A stretch of DNA of 11,833 nucleotides from Pseudomonadales bacterium (GCA_020443005.1 JAGRJA010000096.1:1-11833), one strand, 5' to 3'. Positions 1 through 6,321 are shown, counted from the first letter of the stretch. Notes: generated from the letters alone by a model not told the origin. Program-made: numbers and translations.

Positions 1-31
1 GCCACCACATTCATTGACTTTTAATGTAGCG

Positions 32-367
32 TCATCCAACTCTGAACAAATCAAAAAACAGGGCTATCGTAAACAGACTCCATCCGATATATTTCAACAC
101 CGTGCCAAAAACCCTGTAACGGTGCTCATTATCACGCTCATCATAATGATCGACTACAACCGACAACATCACCAGAGCGCCACACACAAAAGCCCCGTAC
201 ATTATAAGGGCCGACTCATCGTGCAAATGGATACCCGAACCTCTTTTCGCTAAAACAAAAAAGTCGTTGATGTAAATTCCGTAACTGCCATAAACCAGCA
301 TAAGAACAGAACAAACACTATTAAGTATCCTTTCAAACAAAGAGATCTTGTTGGGAATATAGCTCAT
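32..367 (-). CDS. Small three-helix inner-membrane protein, unknown function
   Basis: I do not recognise a family for this 111-residue protein. It has three hydrophobic stretches, at about residues 14-34, 53-73 and 88-108. A charged hydrophilic segment between the second and third (DHYDERDNEHRYR, about 73-85) is probably a loop, and this points to a small integral inner-membrane protein. The ATG at 367-365 is supported by a G-rich Shine-Dalgarno (GGGGGGA on the minus strand, about 370-377) at close spacing. No signal peptide cleavage site or catalytic motif is visible. It is separated from the P450 gene by more than 340 bases and is probably its own transcription unit. Base composition is more AT-rich than in the oxygenase genes. 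That it is a real gene is fairly likely, because of the start signal and coherent hydrophobicity; its function is unknown. Confidence 0.65.
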   Translation of the reverse strand: MSYIPNKISLFERILNSVCSVLMLVYGSYGIYINDFFVLAKRGSGIHLHDESALIMYGAFVCGALVMLSVVVDHYDERDNEHRYRVFGTVLKYIGWSLFTIALFFDLFRVG

Positions 368-521
368 GCATCCCCCCTAATAGCAAATATTCACCAATTG
401 AGCTCGTCATAAACCCCGCCCCATTATCAATCTCAATCAAGTTGCACATCTTTATGTTTTCTATAAACAGGGGGTTTGAGTTTATTTATCTAGCTGATAA
501 TTCCTGCCTGGATTCGCAATT

Positions 522-543
522 AGAAGTGTCACACTACACTTCT
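522..543. promoter_or_regulatory. Perfect 8-base inverted repeat, possible operator
   Basis: Arms AGAAGTGT (522-529) and ACACTTCT (536-543) are exact reverse complements separated by 6 bases. There is no T-run on either side, so a terminator is unlikely. The size fits a dimeric repressor site. It lies about 155 bases upstream of the membrane protein start. No cognate regulator is present in the window, so function is inferred only from symmetry. Confidence 0.3.
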
Positions 544-555
544 CCGGTTTCGTCA

Positions 556-571
556 CTGTTTTGAAAAACAG
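556..571. promoter_or_regulatory. LexA-like palindrome CTGT-N8-ACAG
   Basis: CTGTTTTGAAAAACAG matches the gammaproteobacterial SOS-box core CTGT-N8-ACAG, with an AT-only interior except one G and 7-base symmetric arms. No promoter or SOS-type gene is obvious next to it; the nearest start in the right orientation is the membrane protein gene about 190 bases away on the minus strand. With eight fixed bases, a chance match in a window this size is not improbable (roughly 0.2 expected), so this is a weak call. Confidence 0.3.
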
Positions 572-591
572 CTGCGAGACAAGCAGTTTTT
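564..591 (-). terminator. Possible intrinsic terminator of the P450 transcript
   Basis: Read on the minus strand there is an A-run, CTGC, a 7-base loop, GCAG, then CTG and five T residues (CTGC/GCAG at 586-583 and 575-572, T-run at 568-564). The GC stem is short (4 pairs, extendable by A-T pairs across a small bulge). It lies about 120 bases past the P450 stop. On the plus strand it also ends in a T-run, so it could act in both directions. It overlaps the LexA-like palindrome, and both interpretations cannot be equally important. Confidence 0.3.
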
Positions 592-660
592 AAGGGCTGA
601 CAAGCTGGGCAATATGTCGTTGACCATTTTCCTGTAACCTAGAACAGCAAGTGCTTTAAT

Positions 661-723
661 TCAAGCTTCGTTTTCAATGATGTCTTGAAACTTCTCATCA
701 ATCACACCGTTACGCCCGGACAT
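661..723 (-). CDS. Possible 20-residue ORF overlapping the P450 3' end
   Basis: An ATG at 723-721 lies inside the last codons of the P450 gene, in the +1 frame. It opens a frame of 20 codons (peptide MSGRNGVIDEKFQDIIENEA) ending at TGA 663-661. A GGTGAG element lies about 6 bases upstream of the ATG. The composition (acidic, amphipathic, no rare residues) looks protein-like, and the 4-frame overlap geometry resembles translational coupling. It could equally be the remnant of a degraded downstream gene or chance. The P450 itself ends normally, so this is not a frameshifted P450 tail. Confidence 0.2.
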   Translation of the reverse strand: MSGRNGVIDEKFQDIIENEA

Positions 724-1960
724 TGGTTCTCACCCACAGCGATTTGAAGGAGACACTGTTGTGGTTGGTTTCATCGCGCTCGGGTTCGCCGTCCAGCTCA
801 AGATTGGGGAAACGCTGGAAGAGTTTTGTCATGGTGAGGTACAACTGCCGTTTGGCCATGGCCGCACCAATGCAATAGCGAGGCCCGTAGCCGAACAATA
901 CATCGGGGTCAAACTTTCGTGTTACATCGAGTTTTTCGGGGTTTGGAAATTCTTCCGGGTTATATTTGTTCAGGTGCGGCATTAACAGGATTAACTGGCC
1001 TTTTTTGACATCCTGCCCCAGCACCTGCATATCGCGCGGCGCATAGCGGGCAAAACCCATTTTTGAACTCATACTCCAGCGATTAACTTCAGTAAAGGCA
1101 TTGGAAAAAGCCTCACTGGAAGACAGTGCCTGCGGAATCTGATCCTTGTTTTTCAACAGTGCATAAACCGTCCACTGTTGAGCCATCAGTGTGGTATCCG
1201 CACCAGCGCCAACCAAAGCGAGAATCAGGGTGATGACATCCCACTCGGTAAACTTCGGATTTTTGCTTTCGATATCGAGCATCACGCTGAGAAAGTCGTC
1301 TTCCCTGGGGGAACGGCGTCGCTCGGCAATCACCTCCTTGATAATGTCGATAGCTCTGTTGCATTCCTGGCGCACTTCCTCGCGACGCGCTTCGGAGATA
1401 GTGGGGTTCCAGGCCTCGGTAAAGTTTTCAATCACCGGCTTGATTTCATCCCAGTATTTTTCCGGCAAACCCACCATGCGGGTAATGGAGATGAAGGGAA
1501 TGTGCTCGGCCACTTCCTTTATGTAATCAAATCTTTCCGGCGTACCGAGTTTATCAAACAATTTATCGATATCAGGTTCGATACGACGCTGGATTTCGTC
1601 TACTACATTTTTTGAAAACGCCGGTGAAACCACTTTGCGCACCAGACGATGGTGGTCGTGATCAGCGACCAGGCTATGACCAATCATTGCCCGTTCGAAG
1701 TTACCCCACTGGTCTTCGGGCGGACGCGCTGGTGCAAACTCCCAGTCGTAAAAATCGGAAGACAAATATTCCTGCTGCCAGCAGTCCATAATGTCGCTCA
1801 TGTCAGTCATGATCCAGGCCATCCAAGGAGGATAGAACACCAGCCTGCCGCGTTTTGCCAGAGCCAGACATTGCTCCCCGGCATTTGTCGCATATTCTTT
1901 CGAATTTGGGTTAAAGATTTCTTCAACAGGTTGCGTTGCCGCGGCCGTTTCATTTGTCAC
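710..1960 (-). CDS. Cytochrome P450 (bacterial soluble type)
   Basis: Heme-thiolate monooxygenase that would insert one oxygen atom from O2 into an organic substrate using electrons from a ferredoxin system. With the start chosen here (416 residues, normal for bacterial P450s) the landmarks are: the C-helix HDHHR motif near 101-105, the I-helix oxygen-activation motif GAGADTT at 251-257, the K-helix ExxR as E291-V-N-R294, and the heme loop FGYGPRYCIG at 356-365 with Cys363 as iron ligand. All core residues are intact. The frame also extends to a TTG at 1993, but the GTG at 1960-1958 has an AAGGGG Shine-Dalgarno (1974-1969) with 8-base spacing, whereas the TTG has a GGAG only about 3 bases away. 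No membrane anchor is seen. The gene is divergent from a PhyH dioxygenase and shares its upstream region. No ferredoxin or ferredoxin reductase gene is adjacent. The substrate is unknown; a terpenoid, steroid or fatty acid is plausible from context only. Confidence 0.95.
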   Translation of the reverse strand: MTNETAAATQPVEEIFNPNSKEYATNAGEQCLALAKRGRLVFYPPWMAWIMTDMSDIMDCWQQEYLSSDFYDWEFAPARPPEDQWGNFERAMIGHSLVADHDHHRLVRKVVSPAFSKNVVDEIQRRIEPDIDKLFDKLGTPERFDYIKEVAEHIPFISITRMVGLPEKYWDEIKPVIENFTEAWNPTISEARREEVRQECNRAIDIIKEVIAERRRSPREDDFLSVMLDIESKNPKFTEWDVITLILALVGAGADTTLMAQQWTVYALLKNKDQIPQALSSSEAFSNAFTEVNRWSMSSKMGFARYAPRDMQVLGQDVKKGQLILLMPHLNKYNPEEFPNPEKLDVTRKFDPDVLFGYGPRYCIGAAMAKRQLYLTMTKLFQRFPNLELDGEPERDETNHNSVSFKSLWVRTNVRA

Positions 1961-2036
1961 TGTTTTATCCCCTTGGGCACAGCCCACCGACAATTCTCCG
2001 GATAACTGCGCTGTTTTTCGTTGATGTTACTGCCTG

Positions 2037-2065
2037 AATGTACACAGCCAGCAGAGCCTTTTCAA
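2037..2065 (-). promoter_or_regulatory. Candidate sigma70 promoter for the P450 gene
   Basis: On the minus strand, TTGAAA (2065-2060) and TACATT (2042-2037) are separated by 17 bases. They match the -35 and -10 consensus at 5 of 6 and 4 of 6 positions. Transcription would begin near 2030, giving a leader of about 70 bases before the GTG at 1960. Confidence 0.4.
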
Positions 2066-2159
2066 TTCAGTATATACACGCAGATTTAACCGCACGCCAC
2101 AGGCTAGCAATGCCTTTTGCAATACAGCCACACTTTTTTGTTAAAAAGCCCTTTCATTG

Positions 2160-2228
2160 ATCCAGACCTGATGTTGTGTGCACTGGAAAAATGATAGTCT
2201 GGATAAATTTCCGTCAAGCAATCCAGAT
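2160..2228 (+). promoter_or_regulatory. Three copies of ATCCAGA(C/T) forming alternative stems before the PhyH start
   Basis: ATCCAGAC (2160-2167), its exact reverse complement GTCTGGAT (2197-2204), and ATCCAGAT (2221-2228) precede the ATG at 2230. In RNA the middle copy could pair either with the first copy (8 Watson-Crick pairs, 29-base loop) or with the third (7 pairs plus one G-U, 16-base loop). The second pairing would bury the bases just before the start codon. As DNA they could be repeated operator half-sites. No ligand-binding fold is recognised. Confidence 0.35.
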
Positions 2229-2229
2229 C

Positions 2230-3252
2230 ATGAGCGAACAAGACATTGAAATTCTGAGACAGCAGGTGAACAACCTGACGAACAGCCATCGACAATCTCC
2301 CGACTTCGAAACCGCTGTGGCGCTCTATAAATCGCGTTGCGAATTGGCCGAACAGCTCACCGGAAGGGCTGAGACTCCCTATAAAATCTGGCCCCCCGCA
2401 AACATACCTGACCTGTTTGCCGACAAAAAAACCGTGATCCCCGAAGTGACTGCCAGTGAACTGACACCCGAACTGGCACTCTCCGCTATTGTGCATCACA
2501 GCTGCATTATGGTGAGGGGCATGTTCGATCGGGAAACCGCGCTTTCAATGGTTGACGATGCCTGGTCTGTGCTCACCCCCATGCTTGATGGCAGCTATGA
2601 TTCAAAAGGCAGTTACCCCGATGAAATCTGGCCAAAATTCGGCCCCTGTCGCGGTATGCGGAAAAATGCAATGAACGAAAAAAGCCTGCTGATTGGCGAT
2701 TCACCTGAATTGACTTTCCGGGTACTTGAAGCATTCGGGAAAAGCGGGCTCACCCGGCTGGTTTCGTCGCTTTTTGGCGAACAACCGGCTTTATTGTGGT
2801 CGAAATGGGGTTTTCGACATGTGCCGCCGGAAACCGTAAAAATGATCCGTGATACCGGCCTTTCACCTTGGCATCAGGACGGCACCTTCATGGGCACTGA
2901 AATTCGCGTCATCAATGCCTGGATATCACTCTGTGACTGTGGTCGCGATGCACCCGGCATGCACATCCTGCCAAAAAAGGTAGGGCCGGTAAAAACCGGA
3001 ACGGGGAACGCTGCACGCCACGATGTTGTAGGTGAAGACATGGTGGCAGCGCTGTCTGCAGACAACCCGGTATATGCCCCGGAGTTTCATATCGGGGATG
3101 TCTTGCTCTTTGATAAATACCTGCTACACCGCACCCAGCCCTATAACGAGCAAATGGTCAACACCCGTTACGCCATTGAGTCCTGGTTTGCCGCTCCTTC
3201 AAATTATCACGCATCTCCGCTGCACGGCATGTATCCGGTTATTGCCTGCTAG
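2230..3252 (+). CDS. Phytanoyl-CoA dioxygenase (PhyH) family Fe(II)/2OG oxygenase
   Basis: A 340-residue member of the PhyH-like Fe(II)- and 2-oxoglutarate-dependent dioxygenases, which hydroxylate or oxidise small molecules in the cytoplasm with loss of CO2 from 2-oxoglutarate. The double-stranded beta-helix ligands are visible: H215-x-D217 in PWHQDGTF, distal His300 in KYLLHRTQP, and Arg313 in NTRYAIESW for 2-oxoglutarate. The first 90 residues are a helical N-terminal region typical of longer PhyH relatives. The frame is open back to a GTG at 2176 with another ATG at 2191. I chose the ATG at 2230 because the upstream codons encode an atypical hydrophobic leader and carry inverted repeats, but it lacks a clear Shine-Dalgarno and the start is uncertain. 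It is divergent from the P450 and upstream of the porin gene on the same strand, so a shared oxidative pathway is plausible. The substrate cannot be predicted. Confidence 0.88.
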   Translation: MSEQDIEILRQQVNNLTNSHRQSPDFETAVALYKSRCELAEQLTGRAETPYKIWPPANIPDLFADKKTVIPEVTASELTPELALSAIVHHSCIMVRGMFDRETALSMVDDAWSVLTPMLDGSYDSKGSYPDEIWPKFGPCRGMRKNAMNEKSLLIGDSPELTFRVLEAFGKSGLTRLVSSLFGEQPALLWSKWGFRHVPPETVKMIRDTGLSPWHQDGTFMGTEIRVINAWISLCDCGRDAPGMHILPKKVGPVKTGTGNAARHDVVGEDMVAALSADNPVYAPEFHIGDVLLFDKYLLHRTQPYNEQMVNTRYAIESWFAAPSNYHASPLHGMYPVIAC

Positions 3253-3298
3253 ACAGCCAGGCACTCAGGTACCCGCAAGAAAAAGCAATAATGACGAC

Positions 3299-3327
3299 TT
3301 GAAAATACAAATGATAATTATTATCAT
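3299..3327 (+). promoter_or_regulatory. Sigma70 promoter of the porin-like gene
   Basis: TTGAAA (3299-3304) and TATCAT (3322-3327) are separated by exactly 17 bases, each 5 of 6 to consensus. The expected transcription start is near 3334, giving a leader of about 29 bases. The Fur palindrome covers the spacer and the whole -10, the classical repression geometry. Confidence 0.65.
3311..3327. promoter_or_regulatory. Fur box (perfect 7-1-7 palindrome)
   Basis: ATGATAAT-T-ATTATCAT is a perfect 17-base palindrome containing TGATAATnATTATCA, the 7-1-7 form of the Fur (ferric uptake regulator) binding consensus. It overlaps the -10 of the promoter for the gene starting at 3363. Iron-loaded Fur would be expected to repress, so the porin gene should be induced by iron starvation. 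A Zur or other Fur-family regulator is less likely given the exact match to the Fur core. Confidence 0.75.
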
Positions 3328-3362
3328 CCGCATCACTTTAATTGCCAAAGGAAAACCCGCAC

Positions 3363-4523
3363 ATGAAAACCTCCCCCAAAGCCCTTGTTTTTGCCAGCCT
3401 GATCGCATGCGCCTTTCAAACGCCGTTCGCACAGGCTGATATCGCCCTCAGCGATCAGGTGGATTTTGTCGGCGATATTCGCGGTGGCTATTTTTTCCGT
3501 CAGCGCGACCAGCGCAACGGCAAGCACAATAATACTGATGAATTTCGCCTGCGAGTGCGCACCGGGCTTGAGTGGCAAATGAACGAACAATGGAGCAGCC
3601 GGGTGCGGGTTGCCGGCCGCTACAACACCATCGAGCAAAATACGCTGTTTTCTTTTGACAACAACGCCATGGCCTCCGGCAATCTTGCGATGGGCAACTC
3701 AAGCATCGACGAACTTTTTGTGCAATACCGGGAAGACAAGCTACAGCTGCGTGTTGGTCGCTTCCAGACCAAGTTCGAGTTACAGGGTGTTGCCCGGAAA
3801 TCACTGGATCGCAACAACAGCCCTAACACCGAAATCAACTGGACAGACGGGCTGCACCTGAGCTATGAAGTGGGCGAAAACGGCTGGGTCTCCCACTTTA
3901 TTGCTGAGCATAATCGCGGGCAAAACGGCCCGGCGCAGTTCAGGAGTGCACCGCTCGGTTTTGCAGATGAAGGCAGCCGATGGTCATATTACACCGGCCT
4001 TGAAAACAACCGTAAACACGGCGCGATTGTGCAGCGTTCCATTGGTATTTCTTTCCTGCCCGACAGCCTCTACAAATATGGCCCAGCCACGCCGGTTACC
4101 GATAATTACTCGACACTGGTAGGTCGACTGGCGGCCGAATGGCCTGTTTCAGACCAGGGCATGTCGTTTTTGCTGGCAGGAGAAGCCGGTTATGCACCCA
4201 ACACACCCACCGAAACCACAAGTCTGGTGGGCACAGGCAGCGAATCCGGTCATTATGCCTGGCAAGTCACTGCCAACCTGATGTCATTTGTACCCAACCA
4301 CAACATTGGTTTTGTTGTCGCTCATGCTGACGCGGGCTGGCTACTCTCGCCGGATTTCTCACCAAACCAGAATGCCTATGAAATCCGTCATCAATGGAAA
4401 ATCAACAAACAGTCTAAACTGGAAAGCCGACTGCGCTACAGAGAAGATGACAAGGATGTCACCGGCTCGATTCAGGATCGTGAAGATTTCGGGGGTTATG
4501 TTCGCTACACCTACAAATTCTGA
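3363..4523 (+). CDS. Outer-membrane beta-barrel / porin-like protein, Fur-box controlled
   Basis: A 386-residue exported protein with a classical signal peptide (positive start, hydrophobic core at about 7-18, cleavage likely after AQA at residue 25). The mature part has alternating aromatic/hydrophobic strands (for example RGGYFFRQRD, EFRLRVRTGLEW, KLQLRVGRFQTKFEL, FGGYVRYTYKF) and ends in Phe, the usual C-terminal signal for outer-membrane barrel insertion. There is no TonB box or plug domain, so it is a porin or alginate-export-type barrel rather than a TonB-dependent receptor. The ATG at 3363 follows AAAGGA (3347-3352) at 10 bases; an in-frame TTG at 3344 side is less likely because it would precede the signal peptide. 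It has its own promoter overlapped by a Fur box and starts 110 bases after the PhyH gene. The transported solute is unknown. Confidence 0.85.
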   Translation: MKTSPKALVFASLIACAFQTPFAQADIALSDQVDFVGDIRGGYFFRQRDQRNGKHNNTDEFRLRVRTGLEWQMNEQWSSRVRVAGRYNTIEQNTLFSFDNNAMASGNLAMGNSSIDELFVQYREDKLQLRVGRFQTKFELQGVARKSLDRNNSPNTEINWTDGLHLSYEVGENGWVSHFIAEHNRGQNGPAQFRSAPLGFADEGSRWSYYTGLENNRKHGAIVQRSIGISFLPDSLYKYGPATPVTDNYSTLVGRLAAEWPVSDQGMSFLLAGEAGYAPNTPTETTSLVGTGSESGHYAWQVTANLMSFVPNHNIGFVVAHADAGWLLSPDFSPNQNAYEIRHQWKINKQSKLESRLRYREDDKDVTGSIQDREDFGGYVRYTYKF

Positions 4524-4610
4524 CCCTGCGATGAAACTGGCAGGCGATTTAGCGGCTATCAAGCTCAGTCGCCTTCCAGCATCCAGCCCTGCCAGGGTTG
4601 TCTCGGCAAA

Positions 4611-4916
4611 CTAGTTTCCTGATGCAATGACAACCTCGTGCCGCTCCATCACCGGCTTGCCGGCAAATGCTTCTTTAGGCATGGGGTTCTGGTGCGCCAG
4701 CGCAAAATCTTCACTTTTGATCCAGGCGTTAAAAGCTGCCTCATCCTGCCATGTTGTCAATACAACATAGGGCAGGCCCTCCGCGCAGGGTTTAAGAATT
4801 TGCATACGCACAAAACCGGGCTGCTTTTCAATTTCGCCAGCGCGTTTGCGAAAACGGGTTTCAAACGCTTCAGCCCAGTCCGGCAACACCGGCACTCGGT
4901 TGGCAACCACAAACAT
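4611..4916 (-). CDS. IsdG/MhuD-type heme-degrading monooxygenase (ABM domain)
   Basis: A 101-residue antibiotic-biosynthesis-monooxygenase (dimeric ferredoxin-like alpha-beta barrel) protein. It keeps the Asn-Trp-His combination used by the non-canonical heme oxygenases IsdG/IsdI and MhuD: Asn6 in VVANR, Trp65 in FNAW, and His75 in ALAHQ, with spacing close to IsdI (6, 66, 76). The motif order FVVANR, PGFVRMQIL and YVVLTTWQDEAAFNAW is typical of the heme-degrading branch. The predicted role is cytoplasmic opening of the heme ring with release of iron. The ATG at 4916 has a near-perfect AGGAGG (4929-4924) at 7 bases, implying strong translation. It is convergent with the Fur-controlled porin gene and lies 181 bases downstream of the DHPR-like gene. 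ABM proteins can also oxidise aromatic polyketides or act as quinol monooxygenases, so heme degradation is likely but not certain. Confidence 0.8.
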   Translation of the reverse strand: MFVVANRVPVLPDWAEAFETRFRKRAGEIEKQPGFVRMQILKPCAEGLPYVVLTTWQDEAAFNAWIKSEDFALAHQNPMPKEAFAGKPVMERHEVVIASGN

Positions 4917-4960
4917 AGATTCACCTCCTGAAAATTTACCCAGTGTATCAAACCGGGCTA

Positions 4961-5031
4961 CAGCCTTGAGCCGAAAAACAGCCTTGAGCCAAACAATTCA
5001 GCCTTGAGCCAAAACAAAAACAGCCTCAGCC
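4961..5031. repeat. Short tandem repeats (CAGCCTTGAGCC units) upstream of the ABM gene
   Basis: Three exact copies of CAGCCTTGAGCC begin at 4961, 4979 and 4999, with a shortened fourth (CAGCCTCAGCC) at 5021. Each is followed by an A-rich tail, giving unit lengths of 18, 20 and 22 bases. Each unit itself contains AGCC-TTG-AGCC. The array lies 45 to 115 bases upstream of the ABM start codon, where an operator or a leader-RNA element would be. It may be a regulatory array with about two-helical-turn spacing or a slippage-prone minisatellite. Confidence 0.6.
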
Positions 5032-5072
5032 GAAAGCACCCAGGCCCGATGGAAAACCACCACTGACAAACC

Positions 5073-5097
5073 GGCAGAGCATCTGCGCCTGCTTTTT
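5073..5097 (+). terminator. Weak plus-strand hairpin with T-run
   Basis: GGCAGA (5073-5078), loop GCA, then TCTGC-G-CC (5082-5089) form a small bulged stem, followed after three bases by TTTTTT (about 5093-5098). The polarity fits termination of plus-strand transcription, although no plus-strand gene ends nearby. It might stop read-through from the porin promoter entering the minus-strand DHPR-like gene. It overlaps the stop codon region of that gene. Confidence 0.22.
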
Positions 5098-6180
5098 TCA
5101 GCTTTCCCGCATTTGCGCTCCACCATGAATAACCGGCAAATCGAGCGAGGAAACAATGCCCGGCGCTGCAGCGCAAACCGCCGGAATAGCGTTAACAATA
5201 CGGTTGGCCGCCGAACAGTTTCCACCACCTGCCGGCCCCGGTTCTACCGGGTCGTGCCCGTGATAACTGACAACCAGCTCAGGGTTCCCCTTGATGATGG
5301 CCTGATGGCAGCCCTGCCCGACGGGCGGGTACGCCCAGTCAGGTGCGCAGTTGTCATCAATGCGAGTAATATGTTCTACCACAATACGCGCCTTGCCCTT
5401 TCGCATACCGCTTACCTCAAAACGAAATGCACCCTGGCTACCCTTGTCGAACCTGCCCATGCCAGGCACATCAACATCTTCTTCCAGCGGCCTGCGTTCT
5501 ACCCGGGTTTCAATACTGTCCAACGGATAGTCAAGAGCACGGGCAATCATTTCGACCATTGGCGCCCATACGGTAAGCAGGGATTGCTCTTCGAGCATAC
5601 GCGGCAATACCGCCATTGAGCTACCAAAACCGATGATCCCCCTTACAAGCTCCGGCTGGTCATAGGTTGCGTAATTGAAAATCTCCTGCACGCGAATTTC
5701 TTCAATATCCGATACCACACCACTGAGCAGGATCGGCAGGATATCCATGGCCCAGCCTGGATCCACACCGGATACAAAAACAGAGCTTCCCACCTGTTCG
5801 CATACTGCCTGAACCGGATCCACAGCTTCTCGAATCGCATATTTTCCACCGGGAAACAACAAGGGGTAAAAAGCCGTAGAAACCACATTCACACCCGCAG
5901 AAAGACAGGTGATCATTTCCATAAAAGCCTCTTCAGGTCGTAGCTCTGCATTGGCAGCGTAAACCACAGCATCAATATCGTCGCGAACCAGTGTTTGCCA
6001 GTCGCAGGTAGCCATAACACCACACGGTGAGATACCGGCAAGTTCGCCGGCATCCTTGCCAGCCTTTTCAGGGCTGGAAACAATAACACCAGCCAACACC
6101 AGGTCGCGGTGCGCCAACACAGCCCTGATTGCCGGCCTGCCAACATTGCCCGTACCCCAAACCACAACTCTTTTTTTCAT
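5098..6180 (-). CDS. Dihydrodipicolinate-reductase-like NAD(P) dehydrogenase
   Basis: A 360-residue Rossmann-fold oxidoreductase of the DapB-related group that is often annotated 'dihydrodipicolinate reductase' in actinobacteria and marine proteobacteria and includes 2,4-diaminopentanoate dehydrogenase relatives. The nucleotide-binding loop WGTGNVG is at residues 8-14, after beta strand KKRVVVW. Conserved-looking segments follow: VYAANAEL (73-80), GVNVVSTAFYPLLFP (96-110), SGVDPGW (137-143), and a C-terminal RIVNAIPAVCAAAPGI stretch (327-342). It is longer than true DapB (about 270) and lacks the lysine-pathway context, so a role in lysine synthesis is unlikely; it probably reduces or deaminates a catabolic intermediate. 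The ATG at 6180 follows GGTGGAG at close spacing. The ABM gene lies downstream on the same strand after a 181-base gap. The substrate is unknown. Confidence 0.85.
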   Translation of the reverse strand: MKKRVVVWGTGNVGRPAIRAVLAHRDLVLAGVIVSSPEKAGKDAGELAGISPCGVMATCDWQTLVRDDIDAVVYAANAELRPEEAFMEMITCLSAGVNVVSTAFYPLLFPGGKYAIREAVDPVQAVCEQVGSSVFVSGVDPGWAMDILPILLSGVVSDIEEIRVQEIFNYATYDQPELVRGIIGFGSSMAVLPRMLEEQSLLTVWAPMVEMIARALDYPLDSIETRVERRPLEEDVDVPGMGRFDKGSQGAFRFEVSGMRKGKARIVVEHITRIDDNCAPDWAYPPVGQGCHQAIIKGNPELVVSYHGHDPVEPGPAGGGNCSAANRIVNAIPAVCAAAPGIVSSLDLPVIHGGAQMRES

Positions 6181-6321
6181 GTCTCCACCGGTTTTACTTT
6201 TTACAAGCTCCTTTATACATTTTTACCGGGATATTTGTTCATACTTTCAGGAAAAAAAACGACACACCCTTAAAACCCGATACCGTTGAGAACACTCTTG
6301 CGAAACATAAAAGCGGTTTCG

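Larger units (their letters stand above)
368..709. other. Gene-poor intergenic stretch between the membrane protein and the P450
   Basis: AT-rich spacer of about 340 bases without a convincing full-length gene. It holds an inverted repeat with 8-base arms (522-543), a LexA-like palindrome (556-571), an overlapping possible terminator (564-591) and most of a 20-codon reading frame (661-723). A 38-codon minus-strand frame (333-449) overlaps the start of the membrane protein gene, but it lacks a spaced ribosome binding site and is not called. Confidence 0.6.

Noticed and set aside
14..253. Plus-strand 79-codon frame at the left edge
   Set aside because: Antisense to the small membrane protein gene, which has coherent hydrophobic segments and a ribosome binding site.
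333..449. Minus-strand 38-codon frame overlapping the membrane protein start
   Set aside because: No properly spaced Shine-Dalgarno and the peptide has no recognisable feature; a leader peptide is possible but unsupported.
1178..1615. Plus-strand frames of 111 to 145 codons inside the P450 gene
   Set aside because: Opposite strand of a well-supported P450; no motifs or ribosome binding site.
2133..2148. CTTTTT-TGTT-AAAAAG hairpin in the P450/PhyH divergent region
   Set aside because: Stem is almost entirely A-T with no GC core, lies in a promoter region, and fits simple AT-rich composition.
4524..4610. Possible terminator between the convergent porin and ABM genes (CCCTG-C-CAGGG at 4587-4597; AGGCGA/TCGCCT at 4542-4574)
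   Set aside because: The first stem has an impossible one-base loop unless opened, and neither has a following T-run on either strand.
4961..5031. CRISPR array
   Set aside because: Units are only 12 bases with 6 to 10 base A-rich tails; no spacers of proper length and no cas genes.
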